DNA from: Bog-473 sp963809715 | GTDB taxonomy: Bacteria > Actinomycetota > Acidimicrobiia > Acidimicrobiales > RAAP-2 | Direction: 5' to 3' | Assembly: GCA_963809715.1 (NCBI GenBank) | Contig: CAWEKO010000010.1 | Location: 313,538-377,537, forward strand | Length of the DNA: 64,000 nucleotides | The notes under the pieces: model-generated | Seen by the model: the letters and a program-made list of their open reading frames with translations, nothing else | Database searches by the model: none | Told to the model about the DNA's origin: nothing | Part shown: one piece after another, positions 9,706 to 18,846 of the stretch | How the letters are laid out: the number at the start of each line of letters is the position of its first letter | Numbering within the stretch: position 1 is the first letter of the stretch | Position numbers and translations under genes: made by a program

Positions 9706-11169
9706 TCAGACGCCTTCCTCGGCGTGGAGTCGTCCCGATCGGCATGCCTGCGCGAAGGCCTCGTAGTCGCGCTCGTTCTGGTCGGCGTAGCGCTCGGCGA
9801 AGCGGGTCAACGCCTTCTCGAAGGACGGGTTGTTGCCGAGGTAGGACGCGATGGCAATGCGGTCGCCCGAGCGGGCGTGCGCCCGGGCCAGCGCATTGGC
9901 GCACATGGCGCCGTAGGCCGCCATGCCGGCCGGGATGGCGTTCTCGATGTCCACCGAACCCTTCCAGTCCTGGAGCTGGCGCACGTAGTAGTCCCGACTC
10001 ACCCCGTCGATCCCGTCGCTGCGCTGCCAACCCAAGAAGATGTCGCTGCTGGCCTGCATCAGCCGCTGGCCGGCCACGACGCGGGCCCCGTGGTTACTCT
10101 GCGAGCTCTTCTTGGTGAAGCGCTCGAGCACCGACGACTCCGCCTCCTTGGCCTGGAGGAAGAGGACGTCCTCGGGTCGCCGACCCTCCAACATGACGAT
10201 CCAGCAGCGCGTGCCGACGCTCCCCACCCCGACCACCTTGCGCGCGAGCTTGGTGATCCGGAACTGTTCGAGCAGGTGCTTGCGGTCCGACGGCAGCGAG
10301 GCCCGGTACTTGCGCAGGATCTCGTGGAACTTCTCGAGCATGAAGTCGCTCTCGACGCCGGGAAAGAGCTCCTCGGCGGGCACGATGAGTGGAGGGTCGC
10401 TCACGATGCGGCGTTCGCCGTCGACCACCGTGGTCAGCTTGTCGAGCGCCTTCATGCTGTCCTTGGTGTGTGCCTTGGCCACGACCTTGTCGACGGTGGA
10501 CGCCATGTGCTGCACGTCCTTGGCCTTGGATCGCTGCGCCTCTTCCTTGAGCAGGGCCAGGCCCGACTCGACCGCGATGTGCGAGTACCACACCTCGAGG
10601 TTGCTGAGGGCGGCCATCTGACGCATGCTCTGCCGGTAGCCGAGCCCGAGCGCCACGATGGCTTCGGTGCGCACGCTCTTGGCGAAGCCCCGCACCCGCC
10701 CCGCCACGACGAGGCTGGCGGCGAGCCGCTTCACGTCCCACTCCCAGGGACCGGGGAGCGTCTCGTCGAAGTCGTTGCAGTCGAAGACGAGCTGGCGCTC
10801 GGGCGAACCGAAGACGCCGAAGTTGGAGAGGTGGGCGTCGCCGCAGATCTGGGCGTGCAGGCCCGAGCGCGGGGTGCCCGAGAGGTCAGACGCCATGACG
10901 AGGGCGGCGCCCCGGAAGAAGGTGAAGGGCGAGACCACCATGCGCCCGTAGCGGATGGGCACCAGCTCGGGCACCCGGGTCGTCCCCTGCTCCTCGAGCA
11001 GCGCCACGGGGTCAGGACGGTCTGAGCGGGGCTCGAAGACGGAATGGCTGTCCCGGGGGGCGGTGTCCCGCGCCTTCTTGCCCTTGGCCCTGCTCTCGTC
11101 CTCACTCAGGTGGGTCACCACCCGAGGCACGGCGGTCGTGTCCGCGCCGCTCGCCTCCACGACGGTCAT
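9706..11169 (-). CDS. DUF2252 family protein
   Basis: This 487-residue protein belongs to DUF2252, a kinase-like-fold family of unknown role common in Actinobacteria. Recognisable blocks are VPIRYGRMVVSPFTFFRG, ICGDAHLSNFGVFGSPE and FDCNDFDETLPGPWEWDVK, all in the N-terminal half. The GDAHLSNFG and FDxNDFDE pairs look like the catalytic loop and metal-binding segments of aminoglycoside-kinase-like enzymes. I start at the ATG at 11169, which follows GGAGGAG, rather than 33 bp upstream. It is monocistronic in appearance, divergent from the membrane protein at 11377. No substrate can be assigned. Confidence 0.88.
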   Translation of the reverse strand: MTVVEASGADTTAVPRVVTHLSEDESRAKGKKARDTAPRDSHSVFEPRSDRPDPVALLEEQGTTRVPELVPIRYGRMVVSPFTFFRGAALVMASDLSGTPRSGLHAQICGDAHLSNFGVFGSPERQLVFDCNDFDETLPGPWEWDVKRLAASLVVAGRVRGFAKSVRTEAIVALGLGYRQSMRQMAALSNLEVWYSHIAVESGLALLKEEAQRSKAKDVQHMASTVDKVVAKAHTKDSMKALDKLTTVVDGERRIVSDPPLIVPAEELFPGVESDFMLEKFHEILRKYRASLPSDRKHLLEQFRITKLARKVVGVGSVGTRCWIVMLEGRRPEDVLFLQAKEAESSVLERFTKKSSQSNHGARVVAGQRLMQASSDIFLGWQRSDGIDGVSRDYYVRQLQDWKGSVDIENAIPAGMAAYGAMCANALARAHARSGDRIAIASYLGNNPSFEKALTRFAERYADQNERDYEAFAQACRSGRLHAEEGV

Positions 11170-11376
11170 GGCCGATCTCCTCCCCGGTGCTCCCTGGTGC
11201 ACCGTTCTTGCGCGAGGCTACGCCGGGCTCGGCCGTCCGTCACCGGGCCGCGGCGGCGAACGGATCGCCGGCGCCCTTTCGCCTCCCACCTCGGGCAGTC
11301 ACAATGGCCCGACGGGAACCCCGGCCACCCGGACCGGGACGGCAGGTTGGAGCGCGAGGAGCGGAGGGAACATCGG

Positions 11377-12363
11377 GTGACCGTCGGCTTCGAGGACCCC
11401 AAGGCGGAGGGACCGGGCCCCGCCGCGCCCGATGAGGGCAGCGCCGCCCCGGCCCCCCGCAGGGAGCGCCTGCTCGCCACCGTCGTCAATCTGGTCAACC
11501 TCATCCGGTCCAGCGACGAGGCCGCGGTGGAGAAGGCCATTCTGCAGCTGAGCGAGTCGCGACGCTGGCTGGCCCCGCTGGCCCTGATCATCGGGGCCTT
11601 CCTCCTCTTGTTCCGGGGCCTCAAGCTGCTGGTGACCAACTGGCGCCTGTCCCTCGTGCAGATCATCCCGGCCATGTGGATCTGGGCGGCACTGCTCGAC
11701 ATCAAGATCCATCTCCTCCATGGCCGCGAGTTCCACGTCATCCGCGGCCCGATCCTCATCCCCTGCTTCATCGTGATCACGGGGATCACCGCGGCCAGCT
11801 TCTATCTGAACGGCGTCTTCGCCTTCGCCATCTCCGACAACGACGGGCCACCCCAGATCCGCCCGTCCTTCGCCAAGGCGAACGACCATCTCCGGACGAT
11901 CCTGGCCTGGGGCGGCGGCATCGGGCTGGCCCTGTCCTTCTCGACGCTGATCTCGTCGCGCTGGGGCCACCTGTGGTTCGCCCTGTGCCAGGGGATCGTG
12001 GTCGGCGTCATGATGCTGTGCTATCTGGCCGTGCCGGCCCGCATGGTGGGCGTGACCAAGATCAAGTCCCGGCGTGACTCCCTGGCCACCACCGCCATCG
12101 GCGGCGCGGTCGGGGCGGTCGTGTGCTCGCCGCCCTACATGATCGGGCGCCTCGGCATCTTGATGCTGGGCTGGCGCTACCTGTTCTGGGCGGGCATCCT
12201 CCTCATCGTGATCGGGGCCGCCCTGCAGACCGGCGTGACCAGCGCGGTGAAGGCCGTCAAGTTCTCGGCCAAGCTCGTCGGCAATCCGAGCCTCGCCGAA
12301 TCATCGCCCTCGTCATCGGCGGCGTCGGCGACACCGGCGGCACCGGCGACACCGCAGACCTGA
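11377..12363 (+). CDS. Polytopic membrane protein of unknown function
   Basis: The GTG at 11377 follows GCGGAGGGA and gives a 328-residue protein. A charged, Pro/Ala-rich cytosolic N-terminus of about 60 residues precedes at least six hydrophobic segments, including LAPLALIIGAFLLLF, LVQIIPAMWIWAALL, ILIPCFIVITGITAASF, GIVVGVMMLCYLAVPA and YLFWAGILLIVIGAAL. A Ser/Ala/Pro/Thr-rich tail closes it. I do not recognise a characterised family. It is divergent from the DUF2252 gene with about 200 bp between. Confidence 0.75.
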   Translation: MTVGFEDPKAEGPGPAAPDEGSAAPAPRRERLLATVVNLVNLIRSSDEAAVEKAILQLSESRRWLAPLALIIGAFLLLFRGLKLLVTNWRLSLVQIIPAMWIWAALLDIKIHLLHGREFHVIRGPILIPCFIVITGITAASFYLNGVFAFAISDNDGPPQIRPSFAKANDHLRTILAWGGGIGLALSFSTLISSRWGHLWFALCQGIVVGVMMLCYLAVPARMVGVTKIKSRRDSLATTAIGGAVGAVVCSPPYMIGRLGILMLGWRYLFWAGILLIVIGAALQTGVTSAVKAVKFSAKLVGNPSLAESSPSSSAASATPAAPATPQT

Positions 12364-12458
12364 TCCGGTCCGCAGCGCCGGGCCCGGTGTCTGGCGTCGG
12401 TCGGACCTACCATCGTCGGCCCCGGGCAAGGACGCCCGGTGTGCGGAGGGAGACGACG

Positions 12459-13344
12459 GTGCCGGCGACCATCGAGTGGTTCGGGACGACGACCTTCCGT
12501 GTGCACACCGGCGGGCCCGTCCTCTTCTTCGACGCCTACCTCGATCGTGTACCCGGCCTCGACCCCGTCGGCCTGTCCACGGCCGAGGTCGACACGGCCG
12601 ACTTCGTCTTCGTCAGCCACGCGCACTTCGACCACCTCTTCGGGGCCGACGCCATCGCGCTGGCCACCGGGGCGACCGTGGTCGGCTCGCCCGAGGTGGG
12701 CCGCTGCCTGCGCGCCTGCGGCGTGCCCGAGGAGCAGCTGCTGATCGTGACCGGGGGCGAGACGGTGGACTGCGGCGCCGACGTCAGGGTGCGTGTCCTG
12801 CCGGCGCTGCACTCGTGCCTCTTCGCCCACGGGGAGAGCGATACGGCCCTGCCCTGTCTGGGCGACCTCGGGATCAGCGCGGCAGGATCGCATCGCGGCG
12901 CGCCAGGTCTTCTTCGACCTGATGGCCGGGCTGGAGGGCCCCCAGGGCGAGGCCCTCCGAGCCATGAACGCCAAGTGCTCGGCCCACGACGGAGGCCAGC
13001 TCTCGTACCTGCTCGTGACGGGTGAGGGCTCGGCCCTGGTCAGCGCCAGTGCCGGCTACTGGAAGGGCCTCTTCGACGGGCTGCGCCCCGATGTGGCGCT
13101 CCTGGCCATCGGCGGGCGGCCCAACGTGGACGGCGAGCCCTTCCAGGGCTCGGGAGCCCAGTACATGCTCGAGCAGGTGGAGTTGCTGCGGCCGGGGCGG
13201 GTGGCCTTCTGTCACCACGACCCGCTCTTTCCCGGCCTGCCCTGGGTCGACACCGGCGCGGCCGCCGAGGCGCTGGCCGTGCCGGGCGCACCCACCGGCT
13301 ACTTCACCCTGGAGTACGCCACCCCGCGGGCGCTTTTCGGCTGA
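12459..13344 (+). CDS. Metallo-beta-lactamase-fold hydrolase (frameshifted)
   Basis: The GTG at 12459, after GCGGAGGGAGA, begins VPATIEWFGTTTFRV. The metal motif SHAHFDHLFG (HxHxDH) is at about residues 49-58, as in UlaG/MBL-fold hydrolases. The frame is lost near 12,880 after CLGDLGISA and resumes in the next frame as DRIAARQVFFDLMAGLEG, continuing through VALLAIGGRPNVDG and VAFCHHDPLFPGLPW (further His/Asp ligands) to the stop at 13344. Because both halves are conserved in style, I read one gene of about 295 residues with an indel error. Substrate unknown. It faces a TetR gene tail to tail. Confidence 0.7.
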
Positions 13345-13400
13345 GGGTCACGACGCGGCGACAGCGGCGGGCGGCGGCGGCGGCGTGATGGCGTTGGTGG

Positions 13401-14012
13401 TCAGTGCAGACGGAGCGTCCGGATCCAGATCTGCTCGAGCACGGCTGCCGGCCGCTCCGTCGGCACCGTGTCGTCGGACCAGTACACATCGAGCAGATAG
13501 CGGTCCGTCAGCACGGAGAGCGCCCGCACCGTCTCGACCGGATGGGCCACGTCGACCCGGCCCGACTCGGCCAGGTCGATGATGCGCCGCTCGATCGGCC
13601 CGACGAGCTCGCCCAGGGTGCCACCCCACTGCTGCTTGAGGTCGGGGCCGGGCCCGGTGGCGTCGTCGAACGCCTGCATGAGACGCCCGTGGTCGCGGTA
13701 GACGGCGGCGAAGTGCAGCAGCGAGTCGTGCAGTTGCGTCTCGGGGTTCTCCGAGAACAGCCACTGGGTCGCCGCCTCGCGTAGCTCGCTCACGATCGTC
13801 CCCATGAGACGGGTGACCACGCTCTCGAGGTCGGTGAAGTAGCGGTAGAAGGCGGTGCGGCTGAGACCGGCCGACGCCATCACCTCCGCCACGCCGATGT
13901 CGCGGAAGGAGCGCTCCTCGAGCAGGGCCTCGGTCGCTCCGAGGATGGCGAGCTCGGTCGCGGCACGCCGCTCCTGCGCGGCGACACGGGCCCGGGTGCG
14001 GTTCGGGCTCAC
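13401..14012 (-). CDS. TetR-family transcriptional regulator
   Basis: The 203-residue protein has the N-terminal TetR helix-turn-helix: ILGATEALLEERSFRDIGV then VMASAGLSRTAFYRYFTD near residues 25-60. The C-terminal ligand domain is divergent. The open frame extends to 14162, but the N-terminal 50 codons are low-complexity, and a GTG at 14012 (VSPNRTRARV) gives the usual family length. It is convergent with the hydrolase at 12459 and upstream of no obvious partner, so its target is unknown. Confidence 0.8.
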   Translation of the reverse strand: MSPNRTRARVAAQERRAATELAILGATEALLEERSFRDIGVAEVMASAGLSRTAFYRYFTDLESVVTRLMGTIVSELREAATQWLFSENPETQLHDSLLHFAAVYRDHGRLMQAFDDATGPGPDLKQQWGGTLGELVGPIERRIIDLAESGRVDVAHPVETVRALSVLTDRYLLDVYWSDDTVPTERPAAVLEQIWIRTLRLH

Positions 14013-14255
14013 GGCTGGGAGGTCTCGTCCTCGGTGACCATGAGGAGCTCCTCGGAACAGGGAAGTGGTGCGTGACACGACACGAATGCCTCTCGAGCGG
14101 AAATGGTGAAACGGGGGCCGCGTCCGTCCGGAGGGAACAAGTCGTGACGCGGTGTCACCCATTGTGTCACCACAATTGACCCCGGACGGCGCGGGAGGGC
14201 AGTGGCCCTCAGGACTGATGAACGGCCAGGTCAGGGGGCAGGTTTGGGGGGCGGA

Positions 14256-14654
14256 TCAGGGTGCGACGAGGGCATCGGTCAGCCCGTCGATGGCGGCCAG
14301 CGGTGCCACGAGCTCGGGCGGCAGGCCGTAGCGAGCAGCCAGGGTCGCGGGGTTTGTGTAGCTGACCTGGCAGCCCCGGTCACCGTCGGCCCAGACGAGG
14401 ACCTTGAGCGGGAGGTCGAGCGCGGAGAGCGGCACGGCCGCCATGACCGGCGTGCCCACGGCCGGGTTTCCGAAGAGCACGAGCCTGGTCTCGCGCAGGT
14501 CGAGCCCGACCTGGCGCGCCGCCGCCTGCTGGTCGATGACGGCGAAGACGGTGATGCCCTTGGACTCGAGCAGCGCGAGCAGCCGGGCGACCGTCTCGCC
14601 CACCGAGCGCGGGCTCGGCTTGGTGACGGCGCCGGACCCGGGGTCGAACGCCAT
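14256..14654 (-). CDS. DUF302 domain protein
   Basis: The 132-residue protein is a single DUF302 domain. SVGETVARLLALLESKGITVFAVIDQ at residues 17-42 is the characteristic start, followed by LRETRLVLFGNPAVGTPVM and LPLKVLVWADGD. DUF302 proteins are small cytosolic or periplasmic proteins of unresolved role, sometimes tied to stress or metal handling. The small zinc-finger-like gene lies 21 bp upstream on the same strand and may be co-transcribed. Confidence 0.85.
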   Translation of the reverse strand: MAFDPGSGAVTKPSPRSVGETVARLLALLESKGITVFAVIDQQAAARQVGLDLRETRLVLFGNPAVGTPVMAAVPLSALDLPLKVLVWADGDRGCQVSYTNPATLAARYGLPPELVAPLAAIDGLTDALVAP

Positions 14655-14675
14655 CGAGGTGGTCAGGGGAACGAG

Positions 14676-14864
14676 CTAGAAGGCGGCCAGCCGCGGTGAG
14701 CGGGCGGCATGGTTGTCGCGGAGGCGTTCCGCCGTCTCGCGGTCGCGCAGCGGCATGCCGATGCCGATCGGCAGATCCGAGAATGCGTCGTTGCGGCACT
14801 GGGGGCAGTCGACGACCCACGTCCCTTCAGGGCACTGCGTGATCCTCGGTTGGTGGTGCTGCAC
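14676..14864 (-). CDS. Small protein with CPxC motif
   Basis: A 62-residue protein starting at GTG 14864, well placed after AGGAGAGGG. It contains CPEGTWVVDCPQC, suggesting a small zinc ribbon, followed by PIGIGMPLRDRETAERLRDN. No family recognised. It is followed after 21 bp by the DUF302 gene. A longer reading from 14891 is possible but the start with the better ribosome site is preferred. Confidence 0.5.
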   Translation of the reverse strand: MQHHQPRITQCPEGTWVVDCPQCRNDAFSDLPIGIGMPLRDRETAERLRDNHAARSPRLAAF

Positions 14865-15040
14865 TGGTCCCTCTCCTGCCGTGACGCCCACCGTCGAGGG
14901 TCACGATAGTGATGAAGCTCCGCAGGCGAAAATCCTGAGGCTGACCTGGGCGTCCGTGCGACGACCGGGCTGACCGGCGTCGAAGCCCGTCCGTTCACGC
15001 AGGTGGGAAGACCGTGACCCGGGCCGCAGCGAACGATCGC

Positions 15041-15271
15041 TCAGCTCGTCAGCTGCGCGTCGGAAGGCCGCGCGGCGACGTAGACGATGGCGCCGATCAC
15101 CGGGATGAAGAGGATGACCACCGTCCAGATCGCCTTGGCCGCGCCGTGGTGGTCGCGACGGCGGAAGTTGTCGACGAAGCACCACAGGATGAAGAAGACG
15201 AAGAGGAAGACGGCGGCGAATTCCAGGAACGTCCAGAACAGGCTCAACAGCGGCCACGAGTAGGCGAGCAT
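15041..15271 (-). CDS. PLDc_N-type small membrane protein without SHOCT (paralogue 2)
   Basis: The 76-residue protein has two transmembrane helices, FWTFLEFAAVFLFVFFILW and AIWTVVILFIPVIGAIVYVAA, with the FRRRDHHGAAKAIW loop equivalent to FRSHDIGGGAKALW in the paralogues at 9175 and 18177. The C-terminal SHOCT segment is missing. It is 81 bp from the GAP-family gene on the same strand. Function unknown. Confidence 0.75.
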   Translation of the reverse strand: MLAYSWPLLSLFWTFLEFAAVFLFVFFILWCFVDNFRRRDHHGAAKAIWTVVILFIPVIGAIVYVAARPSDAQLTS

Positions 15272-15352
15272 CGGTGCACCTCCGGTTGTCCGACTCCGGA
15301 GCGCAACGTAGCCCTCGCCATCGCCGCCCCGGTGGATGGAGCGCCCGGCTGC

Positions 15353-16045
15353 TCAGCCGTTGCTGACCAGGGCGGAGATGCTCTTGGCCATGATGTAGAA
15401 GCCGAGCACCAACGAGAGGATGGCGATGGCCTGGTCGCGATGGTGGTTGATCCACTCGAGCAAGGTGCGCAGCCTGTCCCGGACCGTGTCCGGCCGCACG
15501 ACGGCGTAGATCTCCATGGTCAGGTAGCTGGTCGTGCACCAGAGACAGAAGGCGAAGACCCAGAAGTATTCGAGCGGGCTGCTCAGCTTGGCGTCGGCGA
15601 TGGTGGACACGCCGGCGGCCACCAGGACCCAGGGCTGGACCACGAAAGCCAGGCCGGCGGCCGCCACCGGGTTGACGCGGTCGATGCTGGCCATCCACCT
15701 GGGCTGTTTGGGCACTTTGGGCGGTGCCGGGTTCGTGCCGGCCGCCACCTGGTCCGCCCGGCGCAAGCTGGCCCGGCGCCGGTAGCCGATGAAGACGAGG
15801 ATGGCACCGCAGGCCAGCTTCGCCGCCAGCACGCCCGTCGAGGGAGCGCTGGCCGGGGCCGGTGGGCGCCCGTTGGTGGCCACCACCGTGACGGCGACGA
15901 TGGCGACCAGGGTCAGCATCCAGCCGAGCACGAAGCCGACGCCCTTGAGCACGCCGCGATCGGCCGCCAGCAACAGGATCATCGCGCTGAGGGGGATCGG
16001 CTCGAGGTTGACGACCAGCCCGATCAGGAAGAGATCGAGGAGCAC
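15353..16045 (-). CDS. GAP-family (LysE-like) membrane protein
   Basis: A 230-residue membrane protein with six hydrophobic segments. LVVNLEPIPLSAMILLLAADRG at the N-terminus, a GWMLTLVAIVAVTVVATNG helix and FVVQPWVLVAAGV are typical of the actinobacterial GAP/Sap family, known from mycobacterial lipid-export helpers. The C-terminal half contains FAFCLWCTTSYLTMEIYAV. A GTG start at 16045 gives the expected family length. The cargo is unknown here. Confidence 0.7.
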   Translation of the reverse strand: MLLDLFLIGLVVNLEPIPLSAMILLLAADRGVLKGVGFVLGWMLTLVAIVAVTVVATNGRPPAPASAPSTGVLAAKLACGAILVFIGYRRRASLRRADQVAAGTNPAPPKVPKQPRWMASIDRVNPVAAAGLAFVVQPWVLVAAGVSTIADAKLSSPLEYFWVFAFCLWCTTSYLTMEIYAVVRPDTVRDRLRTLLEWINHHRDQAIAILSLVLGFYIMAKSISALVSNG

Positions 16046-16917
16046 GCGTCGGCGTTCCCGGTCAGTCCGTCGCGCTCAGAGTGGTCGTGCCGGCGGATCA
16101 TTGCGCCCGCACGGTAGTCGTTGCTCGCGTGTTACTCGCGTGGTGGCGAAACCTGCATCGTGGTGTCGATGGAGGCGACGGGGGCTACCGGCGCCGACTG
16201 CGCACACGGCGGGGCCCCGCCGTGGCGCACTCGAAGAAGTAGCGCTCGTTCAACTCATGGATGGACGAGCGACCGCCGAGGGAGGGTGTCCCGTGTCCGA
16301 CCGCAAAACGACGCTTCCCTCTGCAGGATCGTGCCGGATCCTTCGATCGTTCCCTACAACCCCGGCGATCGTCGCCCATAGAGGGATCATGGCGATGGGC
16401 GGCCGCGCCCACTAGGGCCATTGGTCACGGTCCAGCGGCAGGCCGATCAACGGGTGCACAACCTTCGTTCGCTTCGCCGATGTCCGCGACCCCGGGACGT
16501 CCGCCTGCGCCAACGACACCACCACGATGGGGTCGAAGACCAACTGCACCGGCGCTGACACGACGTGTCGGTTCCACGTCACGGCCGCTCGCCTGTGAGG
16601 CAGGGACGCCCCGAAGCAATGATGGGCGGGCGGGGCCGTGACCCCCCGGTCAGGCCCCGCCGCCCAACCAGACGACCTGGGCCGGAGGAGGGTGAGGCAA
16701 TGATCGCTTGAAGATCCTTGCCACCTCGGCACTGCCCCGATCCCCTTCGATCGACGGTGTGCTCTCCCGGTCGTGTCGTCCTGAATCGCCATGATGCCCT
16801 CGGGCGACGCCCGGTACCAGGGTCATTGGTCACCCAATTCGTCTCTTCGTGGTCGTTTCAGACGAATGCTGAAAACAGGACGCGGCAGCGTCGTGCGGCC
16901 CCGGTTCCGGCGGGCTC
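16046..16917. other. Intergenic stretch without a recognisable gene
   Basis: 872 bp between two minus-strand membrane-protein genes. Short open frames on both strands show no family signature and have arginine-rich, shadow-like composition. The only clear structure is the 20-bp palindrome at 16205-16224. A short phrase, CATTGGTCAC, appears twice (near 16,420 and 16,825). A degraded gene cannot be excluded. Confidence 0.5.
16205..16224. repeat. 20-bp perfect palindrome
   Basis: CACGGCGGGG is followed directly by its reverse complement CCCCGCCGTG. The flanks TGCGC(A) and GCGCA extend the symmetry with one extra base, so a hairpin stem of about 14 bp is possible. No T-run follows, so it is not a standard terminator. 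Its role is unknown. Confidence 0.7.
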
Positions 16918-18126
16918 TCAGGCCGCGGCCGTGGCCGTGGTTCCCGGCGCCGGCGGCGGCCCGTGACCGTGCCCGGGCGGCCCGTAGCGCACCCGGAAGA
17001 GCATGTAGGCCACCGGCCCCGTCAGCGCGGGCAGCCAGTACGAGATGATCCGGTAGGCCAGGGTGGCCAGAACCGCGGCGCCACCGGGAATGCCGGCCAG
17101 GATGAGCATGCCGCTCAGCCCCGCCTCGACGATGCCCAGCCCGCCCGGCGTGATCGGGACGAGTCCGAGCAATCCGGCCACCGCGTAGGCCAGCAAGACG
17201 AGCGAGGGCGCCGGCTTGGTCCCCGTAGCCCAGATGCAGGCCATGAGTGTCATGAAATCGAAGGCCAGCCGCCCGCTCGACAGCAACAGGGCGGCCTTCC
17301 AGCGGAGGCCGAGCACGTCGCGGATGCGGTTGCGTTCGGCCACCAGGCGCTCCGGCAGCCCGGTCATGGGCGCCCGCTTGCGCAGCACCTTGTTGCGCAC
17401 CGCCTGGACGAGGCGGCCGGCCCAACGCATCGGCGCGTCGACCACGAGCACCACGGCGCTGAAGCCGGCGAAGAGGAAGAAGGCGCCGATGCCGAGGAGC
17501 GCCGCATGTTCGAGGCCGCGGTCGATCGGCGTGCCGGCGATGATCGCCGGGAGTACGAAGATGGGCAGGGCCAACAGAGCGCCGATGCCGAGGATCGAAA
17601 TTGCGGTCAGGCCGCCCACCGCCGTCGTCGGGTCGATGCCCGAAGCGGCCAGCATGCGGAATTGCGTCGCCGCACCGGCGGCCTGGCCACCGGGCACCAC
17701 CAACGAGATGGCGTTGCCGGCCAGCTGCGACGTGGCGACCGAGAACCAGGCCTTGGTGCGCAGGGCGAGGCGCTGCAGGGCGATGGTGCAGGTGAAGTGG
17801 GCCACCTGGGCGGCCAGGGCCACGAGGAACCAGAGGGGGTTCAGCGACTTGAGCTTCGGCCAGGAGCCGAAGACCGCGGTCAGGGTGGGGAAGACGAGGT
17901 AGATCGTGACGCCGGCGACCACGGCCGCGATCGTCGCCTTGACCACCGAACGCCACGCCGGCGGCGAATCGGCGTCCTCCTCGATGCGGCTCGTCAGGCG
18001 GTGCGAGATCTCGTCGCCGCTGCCCGAAGCCTGCTGGGGCGTCTGATCCTCGGGGCGCGCCTCGCCCTCCAGCTGTTCGATGTCCTTTGTGTCCTTTTCG
18101 CCGCTGCCGGGCCCGGGGTCAGGCAT
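16918..18126 (-). CDS. Lysylphosphatidylglycerol synthase transmembrane region-like (UPF0104) protein
   Basis: The 402-residue membrane protein has a hydrophilic N-terminus of about 60 residues. Helices typical of the LPG_synthase_TM family follow: FLVALAAQVAHFTC, the signature GNAISLVVPGGQAAGAATQFRM, and the C-terminal LLGLVPITPGGLGIVEAGLSG block near residue 310. That PGGxGxxE motif is the strongest family marker. Related proteins act as flippases or in lipid/glycan transfer; there is no catalytic soluble domain here. A PLDc_N paralogue lies immediately downstream on the same strand. Confidence 0.82.
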   Translation of the reverse strand: MPDPGPGSGEKDTKDIEQLEGEARPEDQTPQQASGSGDEISHRLTSRIEEDADSPPAWRSVVKATIAAVVAGVTIYLVFPTLTAVFGSWPKLKSLNPLWFLVALAAQVAHFTCTIALQRLALRTKAWFSVATSQLAGNAISLVVPGGQAAGAATQFRMLAASGIDPTTAVGGLTAISILGIGALLALPIFVLPAIIAGTPIDRGLEHAALLGIGAFFLFAGFSAVVLVVDAPMRWAGRLVQAVRNKVLRKRAPMTGLPERLVAERNRIRDVLGLRWKAALLLSSGRLAFDFMTLMACIWATGTKPAPSLVLLAYAVAGLLGLVPITPGGLGIVEAGLSGMLILAGIPGGAAVLATLAYRIISYWLPALTGPVAYMLFRVRYGPPGHGHGPPPAPGTTATAAA

Positions 18127-18176
18127 GGACCTTCATGGTCCCGGCATACCCGCTGATCCGCCCGGCTAGGCCTCGG

Positions 18177-18575
18177 CTAGGCCAGGATCTTCGCCTTCTG
18201 CGCCTCGAACTCGGCGTCGGTCAGCACACCCTGGCTCTTGAGGTCGGCCAGCTTCGAGAGCTGTGACGCGGTGTCCTCGCCCGGCGTGCTGGCGGCCTGG
18301 CGCACGTACTGGTCGAAGGCCTTCTGCTGCTGCGCCGCCTGCTGGGCCTGGCGCTCGTGCATCTTGCCGCCCCGGGCGATCAGGTACACGAAGACACCGA
18401 GGAACGGCATGATGATGACGAAGATGCACCACAGCGCCTTTGGGAACCCGCCCAAGTCGTGGCTGCGGAAGATGTCGATGAAGACCGTGAAGAGCAGCCA
18501 GATCCAGATGAAGAACAAGAAGAAGTACAGCATGGTCAGGAAGAGGTCGAGGATGGGGTAACTGGACGCGAGCAT
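18177..18575 (-). CDS. Small membrane protein with PLDc_N and SHOCT domains (paralogue 3)
   Basis: This 132-residue protein parallels the one at 9175 almost residue for residue. It begins MLASSYPILDLFLTMLYFF, has helix two ALWCIFVIIMPFLGVFVYL, the same IARGGKMHER and Gln/Ala-rich linker, and the same SHOCT end LSKLADLKSQGVLTDAEFE. The main difference is a short insertion (ASTPGEDTASQ). GGAGGAGATACAGCCAGCC precedes the start. Function unknown; the copies probably arose by duplication within this genome. Confidence 0.85.
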   Translation of the reverse strand: MLASSYPILDLFLTMLYFFLFFIWIWLLFTVFIDIFRSHDLGGFPKALWCIFVIIMPFLGVFVYLIARGGKMHERQAQQAAQQQKAFDQYVRQAASTPGEDTASQLSKLADLKSQGVLTDAEFEAQKAKILA

Positions 18576-18846
18576 GGCTGGCTGTATCTCCTCCGGTCAG
18601 TGCAGGCGACGAGAACCTGCTGCCCAATGTCTAGTCCGGTGGCTCTGCCAACCGGTGGCTTTCCGCCGGCGGGCGCCCGTCGGGTCTGAGCGGACCAGGC
18701 AATCGGGTCATGAAATCGGTCGACGTCCTCAACCACCGTTGAGCAGAACGACGAGTCCGACGGCAGACGGCCGGCCTTGCGCGACGCCCACCCACGCCGC
18801 TCGTCGCGCCCACCACTCCGAGCATCCGGTAGGGCAGCATGGAGGG

